Source: Bradyrhizobium lablabi (GTDB lineage: Bacteria > Pseudomonadota > Alphaproteobacteria > Rhizobiales > Xanthobacteraceae). From it: a stretch of DNA of 64,000 bases. Shown piece by piece: positions 18,278 to 26,840 of the stretch. The notes under the pieces are model-generated. The model was not told where the DNA came from, did no database searches, and was given only the letters and a program-made list of their open reading frames with translations. Position 1 is the stretch's first letter; each line of letters opens with the position of its first letter. A program made the translations under genes and the position numbers. The stretch spans positions 3,286,001 to 3,350,000 of the forward strand of contig NZ_LT670844.1 in the NCBI RefSeq assembly GCF_900141755.1, in the 5' to 3' direction.

Positions 18278-18952
18278 TCAGGCCTTGACGGCGGCAGCCC
18301 GCTGCAGCACCGGAATCATGTCTTCGGGCTCGGGCCTGTGGGTGTAGTCGGGGTTCACTTCGGAGTAGAGGATCGTGCCATCCTGGCCGATCACGTAGCG
18401 GGCCGGCATCGGCAGGGTCCAACCCGGATCGTCGTTGAACGTCGGCAGATCGTTCTTGAGGCTCTTGTAGAGCTCGATCAGATAGTCGGGCAGCTCGAAG
18501 CGCAGGCCAAATGCGGCGCCGACCTTGCCTTTTGCATCCGACAGGATCGGGAAGGTGAGCTTGTTCTGACGCACCGACTTGCGGCTGTTCGGCGCGGTCT
18601 GCGGCGAGATTGCGAGCAGCGAGGCTCCATACCTGTCGAACGCCGGCTTGGCGGCCTCCAGCGCCTGCAATTCCATGTTACAGTAGGGACACCAGACGCC
18701 GCGATAGAAGCTGACGACGAGCGGGCCGTTCTTCAAAATCTCATCCGAGCTGACGATGTTCCCCTCGGGATCCGTCAGCGAGAAGGACGGAGCCACGTCG
18801 CCGGCTTTCTTGGCGCGCTGCGCAGCGCCGGAAGCGATAAGCTCAGCGGTGGCGCGGTGCATCGTCTCGATCACGGAACGAGGAACGCTGTAGGGCGGCT
18901 TGCCGGCTTCGAAATCGACCTTGAAAGTATCGAGTTTGGCTTGCAGTGACAT
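18278..18952 (-). CDS. Peroxiredoxin-like (AhpC/TSA) thiol protein
   Basis: The 224-residue thioredoxin-fold protein has an active-site CxxC at Cys88/Cys91 in FYRGVWCPYCNMELQAL, the signature of the AhpC/TSA-type peroxiredoxin-like family. It would reduce peroxides in the cytoplasm; no signal peptide is seen. AAGGAG precedes the ATG. A perfect 7-bp inverted repeat CTATTCC-N5-GGAATAG lies about 103 bp upstream of the start and is shared with other genes of the island, which points to control by the LysR regulator at 20990-21871 (inference). Confidence 0.87.
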   Translation of the reverse strand: MSLQAKLDTFKVDFEAGKPPYSVPRSVIETMHRATAELIASGAAQRAKKAGDVAPSFSLTDPEGNIVSSDEILKNGPLVVSFYRGVWCPYCNMELQALEAAKPAFDRYGASLLAISPQTAPNSRKSVRQNKLTFPILSDAKGKVGAAFGLRFELPDYLIELYKSLKNDLPTFNDDPGWTLPMPARYVIGQDGTILYSEVNPDYTHRPEPEDMIPVLQRAAAVKA

Positions 18953-19054
18953 GGCGGTTCTCCTTGAGGTTTTCGCGTGAACTTGTGGATCGAGGTCACG
19001 CGAAGAACCTAAAGGAGGCCGCCGAGACGGCTAGCGAGGCCGTTGGACTAGGCT

Positions 19055-19073
19055 CTATTCCACTCGGGAATAG
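19055..19073. promoter_or_regulatory. LysR-type operator candidate A (CTATTCC-N5-GGAATAG)
   Basis: CTATTCCACTCGGGAATAG is a perfect inverted repeat with 7-bp arms and contains the LysR consensus T-N11-A. It is centred about 112 bp upstream of the peroxiredoxin start. Four more ATTCy-N5-GGAAT copies lie between 21.8 and 31.7 kb. Confidence 0.65.
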
Positions 19074-19086
19074 TGGCGCATCAGGT

Positions 19087-19350
19087 TCAGCAACCACGAC
19101 AGATGATCAGCTTACGATCGAGTTCTGCATCGAAAACCTGTTGCTCTCGCTCCCACGCCGACAGGACCTCGTTCTGGGGGACGTCGGCTCTTGTAGGTTG
19201 CCGATGACCGATCGGCGCGAGCCAGGGCGAGTGCGAGGTCAGGCTGTTCTGATCGGACGCTGCAGCAGGCGAAAGCAGGCCGAACAGGGCAACGCCGGCA
19301 ACGACCGCTGCGGCAACGCTCGTCAAACGATTCTTAGTTGAGTTGGACAT
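19087..19350 (-). CDS. Small secreted hypothetical protein (87 aa)
   Basis: The 87-residue protein has a clear signal peptide (VAAAVVAGVALFGLLSPAAA, cleavage after the AAA) and a short mature part with a C-terminal CRGC. AAGGAG lies 9 bases before the ATG, which supports translation. No domain was recognised. The gene stops 14 bp upstream of operator candidate A of the peroxiredoxin gene. Confidence 0.65.
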   Translation of the reverse strand: MSNSTKNRLTSVAAAVVAGVALFGLLSPAAASDQNSLTSHSPWLAPIGHRQPTRADVPQNEVLSAWEREQQVFDAELDRKLIICRGC

Positions 19351-19650
19351 GGTGTGACACTCCTTCTCGCGGGCTCGGGATGAGCAACTCCGCTTCGGGT
19401 GTCACCTTACTGATCGAGCAGAGACGCTGAATGCCGGCAGGTATCGAAGAGATGCTTGTTCGTCTCATCAACCGCCGCTGATAGAGCTCACTTGCAGAGC
19501 CCTCTGGTCGCGTCGGCCAGATGTGCGGCATTCCTGGTAACGATAAGTCTTATTCGCGCGCGATGGCTACATCGCATTGACTTCACCTCCAATGTCGAGC
19601 CGCAAGCCCGTCGCTCGGAAGCTCCGAACGATCAAAACGAGGAGTGTGAC

Positions 19651-20883
19651 GTGACGAACATCGCCATCCCATCGATAAAGCCTGCCCTTGACATGAATCC
19701 TTATCCAGAGGAGATGCCATCCTGGTTGACGATGCTGTTTGCGATCGCATCCGGGCTGCTTGCGGCGAACGTCTACTACTCACAGCCAATCGCCGAATTA
19801 ATCGCAACCTCTCTCGGCCTTTCTCCCTCGGCGACAGGCCTCATCGTCGCTTTCACGCAGGCAGGATTCGGGATTGGTCTGTTCTTGATCGTTCCGCTCG
19901 GTGATCTGATGGAGAATCGTCGACTCGTTCTTGCGCTGATTGGCTTCACCGCCCTTGCGCTCTTGACCATCGCCACCTCGACTGCGCCGACGGTGTATCT
20001 CGCTTCGGCACTTCTGGTCGGGCTGGGATCCGTCGCTGTACAGGTTCTTATCCCATTCGCGGCCCACATGGCTCCGGAGCGTGTTCGTGGGCGGGTGGTG
20101 GGCAACGTGATGAGCGGCTTGATGATTGGCATCATGCTCGCGCGGCCGGCATCGAGCTTCGCGACGCAGGCCATGTCGTGGCATGCGGTGTTCTACGTCT
20201 CGGGCGGAGGCATGTTTGCCTTGGCGCTCGCGTTGGCCTTGGCGCTGCCGAAGCGGCAGCCGGCAGTGACGATCTCCTATCTCTCGCTCCTGAAATCAAT
20301 GGGCCGCCTTGCGCTCACAACGCCCGCCCTTCAGCGGCGGGCACTTTACCAGGCTTGTCTATTTGGGGCGTTTAGCCTGTTTTGGACGACCGTGCCGCTG
20401 CTGCTCACGGGGTCTGCCTTCCACATGTCACAGGGTCAGGTGGCACTCTTCGCGCTGGTTGGCGGTGCCGGCGCAATCGCGGCGCCGCTCGCGGGGCGCG
20501 CCGCGGACAGAGGATGGACCGAGCCCGCCACAGCCTTCGCCATTCTCTGTGTTGCGGCCGCGATTTTGATCACTCGATTTGCTGCCGCAGGATCTTCTTT
20601 CGGAATCCCGCTTCTGATCGCGGCGGCGATCCTGTTGGATTTTGGGATGACGGCCAACCTTACGCTCGGCCAGCGTGCGATCTTTGTGCTGGGGGCCGAA
20701 TACCGTAGCCGACTAAATGGACTTTATATGTCGGCGTTCTTCGCCGGAGGCGCGGTCGGTTCGACGCTGGGTGGCTTGGCTTATGCGCTCGGCGGCTGGA
20801 GTCTCGCTTCGTGGATCGGATTTGCGCTCCCGATGCTGGCGCTTGCTTTCTTTCTGATGGACTGGATTCGTGCTCGCGCGTAG
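19651..20883 (+). CDS. MFS transporter (efflux permease)
   Basis: The 410-residue protein has about 12 hydrophobic segments and major-facilitator features (GLLAANVYYSQPIAELIA, PLGDLMENRRLVLAL in the loop 2-3 position, APERVRGRVVGNVMSG). It is likely a drug/arabinose-type proton-driven exporter in the inner membrane. The GTG at 19651 has AGGAG at a 6-base distance, and the first membrane helix follows shortly after. A longer upstream frame is not needed. It converges with the lysR gene; the substrate is unknown. Confidence 0.88.
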   Translation: MTNIAIPSIKPALDMNPYPEEMPSWLTMLFAIASGLLAANVYYSQPIAELIATSLGLSPSATGLIVAFTQAGFGIGLFLIVPLGDLMENRRLVLALIGFTALALLTIATSTAPTVYLASALLVGLGSVAVQVLIPFAAHMAPERVRGRVVGNVMSGLMIGIMLARPASSFATQAMSWHAVFYVSGGGMFALALALALALPKRQPAVTISYLSLLKSMGRLALTTPALQRRALYQACLFGAFSLFWTTVPLLLTGSAFHMSQGQVALFALVGGAGAIAAPLAGRAADRGWTEPATAFAILCVAAAILITRFAAAGSSFGIPLLIAAAILLDFGMTANLTLGQRAIFVLGAEYRSRLNGLYMSAFFAGGAVGSTLGGLAYALGGWSLASWIGFALPMLALAFFLMDWIRARA

Positions 20884-20989
20884 CCTCACGATGCGAATGT
20901 TCAAAACATCGGCGATGAGGCGAGCTGGCCCGCCGCCTTGTCACTTGCTGATGGACGCGCCGCCTGGCTTTGGGCGAATGTTCTGGGCG

Positions 20990-21871
20990 TCACGGATTGA
21001 AGCTGCGTTCGAAGAAATCGACAAAAGCCCGCGTTTTCGCTGTCGCGGCACGCCCGGTCGGAAACACGGCCCACAGATCAAGCGGTGGAAGGCTCCACTC
21101 CGACAGCACCGCGCTCACCGCACCCGAGCGCAGTTCCGGGGTAAACATCCACTCCGACGCAATGGTCAACCCGACATGAGCGAGCACCGCGGCTCTGACG
21201 CCTTCAGCAGCTGTCACTTTCAATCTGCTCTGAACCTTGACCGCAGCTTCAGAGCTGTCGCGCTGAAACGCCCAGACGCTGCCTTCTCCCTGCAGATAGA
21301 CCACGGCCTGATGCTTGCTGAGATCGGCCGGGGTTGCCGGCGTGCCGGCACGATCGAAGTAGCAGGGCGTACCCAAGACCAATCGCTTGCATCGTCCGAT
21401 GCGCCGAGCCGTCAGGGCCGAATCCAGTAGCTTTCCCATCCGCAGCGCTACATCGATACCCTCCTGCACGAGATCAATCTGGCGGTCGTCAAGCACGACT
21501 TCCAGGTCGAGGTCCGGATGTTGCGCGAGGAACTTCGGCAGCAAGGGAATGAGATGAATGCTGGCAAAGGTGACGGCTGCGCAGATTCGCAATCGTCCCT
21601 TCAGCCCGGTGCCGGCGCCGCGTGCGGCAAGTTCCGCTTCGTCGGCCTCCTCGATCGCGCGCTTGGCACGTTCGAAATAGCCGAGCCCGGCTTCGGTCGG
21701 CGTAAGTCCGCGTGTCGAGCGCGTGAGCAGCTTGACCCCTAGATAGTTTTCCAGCTGAGCAACCGTCTTCGAAACCGCCGGTTGACCGATCCGAAGCTGC
21801 CGCGCTGCACCTGAGAAAGATCCCGTCTCGACCACGCGGATGAAGGTCTCCATCGAAGCCAGGCGATCCAT
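20990..21871 (-). CDS. LysR-family transcriptional regulator
   Basis: The 293-residue regulator has an N-terminal winged HTH (MDRLASMETFIRVVETGSFS, then AARQLRIGQPAVSKTVAQLE) and a C-terminal LysR substrate-binding domain. A T-N11-A palindrome ATTCT-N5-GGAAT lies 15-29 bp upstream of its start, just before the AGGGGAG ribosome site, as expected for autoregulation. Similar palindromes precede a peroxiredoxin, an SDR and two ahpD copies, so this protein is the best candidate for the island regulator. The inducer is unknown but may be an oxidant or reactive carbonyl, judging by the targets. Confidence 0.88.
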   Translation of the reverse strand: MDRLASMETFIRVVETGSFSGAARQLRIGQPAVSKTVAQLENYLGVKLLTRSTRGLTPTEAGLGYFERAKRAIEEADEAELAARGAGTGLKGRLRICAAVTFASIHLIPLLPKFLAQHPDLDLEVVLDDRQIDLVQEGIDVALRMGKLLDSALTARRIGRCKRLVLGTPCYFDRAGTPATPADLSKHQAVVYLQGEGSVWAFQRDSSEAAVKVQSRLKVTAAEGVRAAVLAHVGLTIASEWMFTPELRSGAVSAVLSEWSLPPLDLWAVFPTGRAATAKTRAFVDFFERSFNP

Positions 21872-21885
21872 CGTTGTTCTCCCCT

Positions 21886-21900
21886 ATTCTCTCTGGGAAT
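21886..21900. promoter_or_regulatory. LysR-type operator candidate E (ATTCT-N5-GGAAT)
   Basis: ATTCTCTCTGGGAAT matches the shared ATTCC-N5-GGAAT palindrome with one change. It sits immediately upstream of the lysR ribosome binding site. Confidence 0.55.
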
Positions 21901-21996
21901 GAGCGATATTGCCGGGTCCTGTCTGCCACGGCAGCGGAAAATTGGCGATGTCTTCTTGCGACCCAAGCGGGGTGCCTGGGCAGACGGAGACGACCG

Positions 21997-22218
21997 ATGA
22001 CCCTGAACCACCGATTTCATGCCGACCGCCCAGCCGCTTCCCGCAACGGGCCGCGAACAAGAGCTCTCGCGGCTCATGCAGTCCAGGCGCTCAGCGCGGC
22101 CACAGCCGATGCCCTGTATGCCTACGCGGTGACCGGCAGCGCTTTCGCAACCCTGATGGCGCTGGTCGCACCGCATTTGGACGTTTTCTTGCGTTGCCTC
22201 TTCCACGGGAAGGGATAG
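21997..22218 (+). CDS. Possible small protein (73 aa), doubtful
   Basis: A 73-codon frame begins at an ATG with GGAG about 8 bases upstream and contains an alanine-rich, helix-prone middle (AVQALSAATADALYAYAVTG). No family was recognised, no co-directional neighbour exists, and the opposite strand is also open, so it may be a chance frame. Confidence 0.25.
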   Translation: MTLNHRFHADRPAASRNGPRTRALAAHAVQALSAATADALYAYAVTGSAFATLMALVAPHLDVFLRCLFHGKG

Positions 22219-22237
22219 GCCCGGAGCCTCCGATCTG

Positions 22238-22642
22238 TCAGCCCCGTCCGGACAAAAACGGGAGCTGATACAAGCGGCCGGTTGCATCGAGGTCCTCGAC
22301 TTTCCATTCGCCGCCAATACCCTGGATCATCCACCTCAGGAACGCCCAGAGATCGGTATCAACGTCTTCTTCGCTTAGGGGCTCCAGCGCGTCGACGAGC
22401 GCATAGACTTCGAGCCCGTCGGGAAAAGGCTCTCCGCTGCGACCGACGAACACGAGCGAATAGATCGCTCCGGAGGGTCCGCGGAAATAGCCAGATTTGG
22501 ACAGGCCGTTGGTATCGAGCGAAAAGCGCCGAATGAAGAATTCCCGAAATTCCGAGTAATGGCCGACGCGATCTTCCGCAAGCACGAGCGCGCTTCTTTT
22601 CCCGTCGAGGCTGGGCCTTTCGATGACTTCGACCTCGGTCAT
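22238..22642 (-). CDS. Hypothetical protein (134 aa)
   Basis: The 134-residue acidic protein has no recognised domain, membrane segment or signal peptide. Coding character is good and the ATG overlaps the stop of a short upstream frame (ATGA), which implies translational coupling. It is the last gene of the long minus-strand array that begins with ahpD near 31.5 kb. The sequence includes RGPSGAIYSLVFVGRSGEPF and ALEPLSEEDVDTDLWAFLRW. Function unknown. Confidence 0.65.
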   Translation of the reverse strand: MTEVEVIERPSLDGKRSALVLAEDRVGHYSEFREFFIRRFSLDTNGLSKSGYFRGPSGAIYSLVFVGRSGEPFPDGLEVYALVDALEPLSEEDVDTDLWAFLRWMIQGIGGEWKVEDLDATGRLYQLPFLSGRG

Positions 22643-22745
22643 GGCTTGCTCCCGTCAATACGGTCGAGGAAGTCGTTGATCTTCTCCGCGATCTCGGCTC
22701 CCGAGTCCTCCTGAAGGACCGCACGGGCGCTGCATCGAGCTTCAT
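22639..22745 (-). pseudogene. Short gene with apparent frameshift (about 35 codons)
   Basis: An ATG at 22745 has AAGGAG 7 bases upstream and begins MKLDAA. The coding-like part then continues in another frame as AVLQEDSGAEIAEKINDFLD, then RIDGSKP, with a stop that overlaps the next start as ATGA. The distance from ATG to stop is 107 bases, one short of 36 codons, as expected for a single-base deletion. It could be a frameshifted gene or a sequencing error. Confidence 0.4.
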
Positions 22746-22772
22746 CGCTCTTCTCCTTAGAAACCGCTCAGC

Positions 22773-23606
22773 TCATGGAAAGAAAATCACGGCCTGGCCA
22801 TTCAGGCGAGGCAGCCTCGCAACTGCACCGAGGCAATCTCCAGTCTCGAAATCGAAAGCGACGACTTCGTCTTGAGCCACACAATAGAGCCGGGCATGCG
22901 GCCCGAAGCGCAAACCCCGCGGCTTCCGAAACCGCACGCCATATTTTGGAACAAGCACCCGTGCGAGACGCCCGTCAGCGTGGTCATATTCGCGGATCGT
23001 CGTCACCGCATTTGCTGCACCGAATGGATGCTCGCTGCTAACGACGATATTGCCGCTTGGCGCGATCGTAAGGTCAAGCGGACTGAGTTCGGGGTCTCTC
23101 ACCTTCCATGATGGCAGCATCCGGCGATCGGAATCGAACGCCAGAATGGTGTTATCGCCTTCTCCGCCCGGTCCGATGCCGGAGGCGAGAAAGAGCCTAC
23201 CATCATGCCCAAATGCAAAGCCGCGCGGGAACGGAACGACATGGGGCGGCAAGATGTATTCGCCTGCACTGTCGAGCTTTCGGGCGAAGGCCATGATCGT
23301 TCGCTCGCTGCGGAGGCCGACATAATATCTGCCGTCCGGCCCAAAATTTCCGCCGCCCGGATTCAATCCGACGATGCTTCTGCTCGCGTGCACCGCACGT
23401 CCGTTGCGGTCCAGCGCGAGAATCCGATTTAAGCCGCTGTTGACGAAGAGCAATCTGTCGACGGGGTCGATCCCGAGCCCACGAGGATCGGCGATTCGCG
23501 GATCGTCGCCGAAGACGCCAATCGGCCTGCCGTCGTCAGCGAAAGCGAGAACTTTTCCGTAGCCGGCGCCGTTCACACCGGTTGCACTTGTGACTAGGAG
23601 CGTCAT
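22773..23606 (-). CDS. NHL/SMP-30-type beta-propeller protein
   Basis: The 277-residue protein consists of repeated blades with the pattern DPxGLGIDPxDRLLFVNSGLNRILALDRNG, PRGFAFGHDGRLFLASG and PRGLRFGPHARLYCVAQDE, typical of NHL or gluconolactonase-like beta-propellers. No signal peptide is seen, so it is probably cytoplasmic. Catalytic metal residues of SMP-30 lactonases could not be assigned with confidence. It lies 18 bp behind a PRISE-like reductase in the array and may act as a lactonase or scaffold in the same pathway (inference). Confidence 0.75.
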   Translation of the reverse strand: MTLLVTSATGVNGAGYGKVLAFADDGRPIGVFGDDPRIADPRGLGIDPVDRLLFVNSGLNRILALDRNGRAVHASRSIVGLNPGGGNFGPDGRYYVGLRSERTIMAFARKLDSAGEYILPPHVVPFPRGFAFGHDGRLFLASGIGPGGEGDNTILAFDSDRRMLPSWKVRDPELSPLDLTIAPSGNIVVSSEHPFGAANAVTTIREYDHADGRLARVLVPKYGVRFRKPRGLRFGPHARLYCVAQDEVVAFDFETGDCLGAVARLPRLNGQAVIFFP

Positions 23607-23624
23607 GTCAGTCTCGGCACATAT

Positions 23625-24680
23625 TCAAGGCAAGATCTTTTGACGCTTCAGGCTATCAACGGCCGCGATCAGCGACTTCGCGGAGTCCATCCTCTCGGCA
23701 AATCCGAACTCGTAGATCTTGTTGACGTTCGAGATGACGTCCGACTCGGTGTGGAAGATGAAATCGCCAAACGGCCACCCGACGAGTTTGGACAGATCCG
23801 GTTGCACCAAACCGTGCCGTTCAGCAATCCTCTTCCAGACCGGACCCTTGTCAGCCATATGCTGCGCAAGCTTCAATGGGACCGGCGGCGCCACTTCGAG
23901 ACCGAGATGCCGGGCGATATCCTCCCACATCCTTTCCCAACGAAAGACGTCGCCGTTGGTGATATTGAAGGCCTCGCCTGAGGCCTTCTCCTCTGTTGCC
24001 GCCCACGCGCTTGCCCTCGCAAGCAGGCCCGCATCAGTGAACTGAACAAGTTGTTGGTACGCCTTGTCAGTGCCCGGAAATCGCATCGGGATACCCAGTT
24101 CGCGTGAAACCTCCGCAAAGACACCAACCACCAGCGCGATATTCATCGGATTGCCAAAGATATCTCCCACCACGACGTCTGGAATGAGCGCAACATTGTC
24201 CCAACTGGCCTTCGATGCGCGCGCTCTGAGTTGCGCCCGCTGTGAGAGGTAGATGTTGGGCGGCATATGCGGCGGATCGCTTTCTCTGGCTGGCGTCCTC
24301 ACATTGGCGCCGAGATGAATGCCGTAGATCTTAAATCCCTCGTAACTGACGACCCGCCTAAGCGGCGCCCCCAATGTGTTGAGGCCGTCCAACAGGTTTC
24401 CAAGCATCTGGCCATTTCGCTCGGCTTCAACGGACAGGTTGGGATCCGGACTCAGGGCCGCGTAAAACAGATGCGTGGTGTCATTGGCGGGCCTGAGGGA
24501 GGCTGCGATCGCGTCGCGATTGGTGAGATCGACGGTGATCGTCTCGAGCCCGCTGATCGGCTGGCGCGCAAGCGCACGCACCCTCCAGCCCTGCCGTTTC
24601 AATTCCATCGCCACCGGGTGGCCGACGATGCCGCTGCCGCCGGCGACGAGGGCGACCCGCCGCGTATCGCTGTTCGTCAT
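23625..24680 (-). CDS. PRISE-like SDR reductase (NAD(P)-dependent epimerase family)
   Basis: The 351-residue Rossmann-fold protein has the cofactor loop VAGGSGIVGHPVAMEL at the N-terminus and the block YEGFKIYGIHLG in the middle. These resemble the progesterone 5-beta-reductase/iridoid-synthase (PRISE) branch of atypical SDRs, which reduce enones. The later AFNITNGDVFRWERMWEDIA is also typical of that branch. It shares the array with a second PRISE-like protein (25678-26793). Conjugate reduction of an alpha,beta-unsaturated carbonyl is the likely reaction (inference). Confidence 0.82.
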   Translation of the reverse strand: MTNSDTRRVALVAGGSGIVGHPVAMELKRQGWRVRALARQPISGLETITVDLTNRDAIAASLRPANDTTHLFYAALSPDPNLSVEAERNGQMLGNLLDGLNTLGAPLRRVVSYEGFKIYGIHLGANVRTPARESDPPHMPPNIYLSQRAQLRARASKASWDNVALIPDVVVGDIFGNPMNIALVVGVFAEVSRELGIPMRFPGTDKAYQQLVQFTDAGLLARASAWAATEEKASGEAFNITNGDVFRWERMWEDIARHLGLEVAPPVPLKLAQHMADKGPVWKRIAERHGLVQPDLSKLVGWPFGDFIFHTESDVISNVNKIYEFGFAERMDSAKSLIAAVDSLKRQKILP

Positions 24681-24720
24681 ATCGAGCCTCCTGGTTACAA
24701 GCCAAAATCCGTTCGCACAC

Positions 24721-25473
24721 TCAAAGCGCGCTCAATCCGCCATCGACGACGAGGTCGGCGCCGGCAACGTAGCTGCTCTCGTCGGAAGCTAGGAACAGCG
24801 CTGCGGCAGCAATCTCCTCGGGGCGGCCAAGGCGGTTGAGCGGAGTGGCGGCCCTAAAGTTCGCCCTTATCGCGTCAGCGCCTTCTTTCGTTGCCGCCTG
24901 CGCGTCGATGATGGGCGTGTCAATCGCGCCGGGGCTGATCGCGTTGACACGAATGCCACGATCCTTGAGTTCCGCCGTCCACGTGCGCACAAACGAACGA
25001 ACGCTGGCCTTGGTTGCGCTGTACGTGGTGTAGAGCGGAATGCCCTTGAACGCGGCGATCGATGAAATCAGGATAATCGCGCCGCCATCGCGGAAGAGAG
25101 GAAGTGCCTTTTGGACCGTGAAGAGAAGTCCGCGCACGTTGGTGCCAAAGGTCTTGTCGAAATTCTCTTCCGTCGCGTCGACGAGTGGCTGCGGATCGAT
25201 GAAGCCCGCGTTTGCAACCAGGATATCGATCTTTCCCTTCTCTTCCCTGATTCTCCCATAGAGCTGATCGAGATCACCGAGGTCCCGCACGTCTCCGCGA
25301 ACAGGCGCGACGGCGTCTCCAATGAGAGCAGCGGCCATGTCGAGGTCGTTCTGCCGGCGGCCGGTGAGATACACGAACGCACCTTCCTTCACAAACCGCT
25401 GCGCCGTCGCAAGTCCGAGGCCGCTGCTGCCGCCTGTTATCACCGCCACTTTACCCTGCAATCTGGGCATCAT
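24721..25473 (-). CDS. Classical SDR oxidoreductase
   Basis: The 250-residue classical short-chain dehydrogenase has TGGSSGLGLATAQRF for the cofactor, NAG at mid-protein (LVANAGFIDPQ), a catalytic Ser and YSATK (TTYSATKASVRSF), and the C-terminus LASDESSYVAGADLVVDGG. An in-frame upstream ATG at 25497 exists, but the ATG pair at 25473/25470 has GGAAGGAAGAG immediately before it. A candidate LysR operator (25619-25633) lies about 153 bp upstream, so an internal promoter is likely. Confidence 0.88.
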   Translation of the reverse strand: MMPRLQGKVAVITGGSSGLGLATAQRFVKEGAFVYLTGRRQNDLDMAAALIGDAVAPVRGDVRDLGDLDQLYGRIREEKGKIDILVANAGFIDPQPLVDATEENFDKTFGTNVRGLLFTVQKALPLFRDGGAIILISSIAAFKGIPLYTTYSATKASVRSFVRTWTAELKDRGIRVNAISPGAIDTPIIDAQAATKEGADAIRANFRAATPLNRLGRPEEIAAAALFLASDESSYVAGADLVVDGGLSAL

Positions 25474-25618
25474 TCTCTTCCTTCCCGATTCAGGCATACC
25501 CGTGCCAATGGATACGTCAGGTTTGTGCGCATCGGATCATCGACTTCCCGATCGATGCGCTGCTTGCAACATCGTTCGTTCCTGCCATCCAGGTAGCTCT
25601 CCTGTCGGCATTAGGCTT

Positions 25619-25633
25619 ATTCCAGACCGGAAT
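25619..25633. promoter_or_regulatory. LysR-type operator candidate B (ATTCC-N5-GGAAT)
   Basis: ATTCCAGACCGGAAT is a perfect palindrome with 5-bp arms, in the gap between the second PRISE-like gene and the SDR gene. It matches the sites at 19055, 30286 and 31622. Confidence 0.6.
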
Positions 25634-25677
25634 GGAAAAGGCGGCACAGCGGCATCGGTGAGAGCCGGGCATCCGGA

Positions 25678-26793
25678 CTACTTCGCGGCTGGCGGCAGGA
25701 GCTTGTGGTCGATCAGAGACTGCAGTGCGTTGCGGAACGAGTCCTCGGTATCAATTGTCTTTGTGAACCCAGCCTGGCGCAGCTTGACGGTGCTCACAAA
25801 GGCCCGAGGTCCTTCCGGGGCGCCATAAGCGAACGCGAAGTCCGCGTGCTGATCCCCTTGTCCAACCAGCTCCCGTAGATTCCGGGAGCGAAGATCGTAC
25901 TTTGCGACGATCCGGTTCCAAGCATCCGCGTTTTCATCGAGGTATGCTGCCACGCTCGTTGGCGTGTCCGGTCCGGTTTCGACGCCGAGGGTTTCGGCCA
26001 TGGCCGGCCACACATTGCGCCACTCGAACACGTCGCCGTTCGTGATGTTGAACGCCTCGTTCGCTGCCTGGGGCGACTGCGCAGCCCAGACCATCACGTC
26101 CGCGACGAGGTCTGCATCGGCGGCTTCCCAGACGAACGACGGGCCGCCAGGAAAGCCGAACGATTCACCCTTCTCGCGGCGGATTGCCGCGTAGACTCCG
26201 ATGGCGGGGACAACGTTCAACGCACCTGGGGTTGGACCGGTGACGAGCTGCGGGCGTAGAGCCGTATAATTGAAGCCGTGCTGGGCGCCCATCTCACCCA
26301 CATAGGCTTCCTGATCGAAAAAGAAGTTTTGGTGATCCCTACGGGCATCACGTTCGCGGGCCGGGATAGGGATCGGGTGCAGGTGCACGCCGTAGATCTT
26401 CGTTCCCTGGAGAATGCTGACGTGCTGGAAATTGGAGGCGGTGCGCACGATCGGCGCCACCACGTTGCGCAGCATGGCGTTGTTGGTCTCGATCTGTTCC
26501 TTGCTCGACCAGCCAGCGACCAGCTCAGGCCTCTCGTGCAGGGCCGTGTAGGCGATATGCGTGATGTCGGTCAGCGGCTCGAACGCGGCGCGGGAGCTTT
26601 TCTCGTCCCGCAAATCGACCGACAGAAACTCAACATCCCGTCCGCTCGGCAGCTCGGGCTTGCGGCGTGAGACGCCGACCACCTCCCAACCGGCGGAAAG
26701 AAACTTCTCGATCGCGGCGACCCCCAGCAGGCCGCTTGCACCCGTGACCAGGACCTTATTCCGAACGATCTTTCCTTGGTTGCTCACGCTCAT
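25678..26793 (-). CDS. PRISE-like SDR reductase, second copy
   Basis: The 371-residue protein is related to the reductase at 23625-24680. It has the cofactor loop VTGASGLLGVAAIEKF, the middle block LQGTKIYGVHLHPIPIPARE and AFNITNGDVFEWRNVWPAMA. It keeps the GTK-type form of the PRISE motif, whereas the other copy has GFK. The two proteins differ substantially, so they are old paralogues or separately recruited. It stands between the 2-hydroxyacid dehydrogenase gene and the SDR gene on the same strand. The substrate is likely an enone or related carbonyl (inference). Confidence 0.82.
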   Translation of the reverse strand: MSVSNQGKIVRNKVLVTGASGLLGVAAIEKFLSAGWEVVGVSRRKPELPSGRDVEFLSVDLRDEKSSRAAFEPLTDITHIAYTALHERPELVAGWSSKEQIETNNAMLRNVVAPIVRTASNFQHVSILQGTKIYGVHLHPIPIPARERDARRDHQNFFFDQEAYVGEMGAQHGFNYTALRPQLVTGPTPGALNVVPAIGVYAAIRREKGESFGFPGGPSFVWEAADADLVADVMVWAAQSPQAANEAFNITNGDVFEWRNVWPAMAETLGVETGPDTPTSVAAYLDENADAWNRIVAKYDLRSRNLRELVGQGDQHADFAFAYGAPEGPRAFVSTVKLRQAGFTKTIDTEDSFRNALQSLIDHKLLPPAAK

Positions 26794-26840
26794 GATTCTT
26801 GGACCCCGTGTTAATGAGAAGGTTTGCTCGTCGCAGATGC

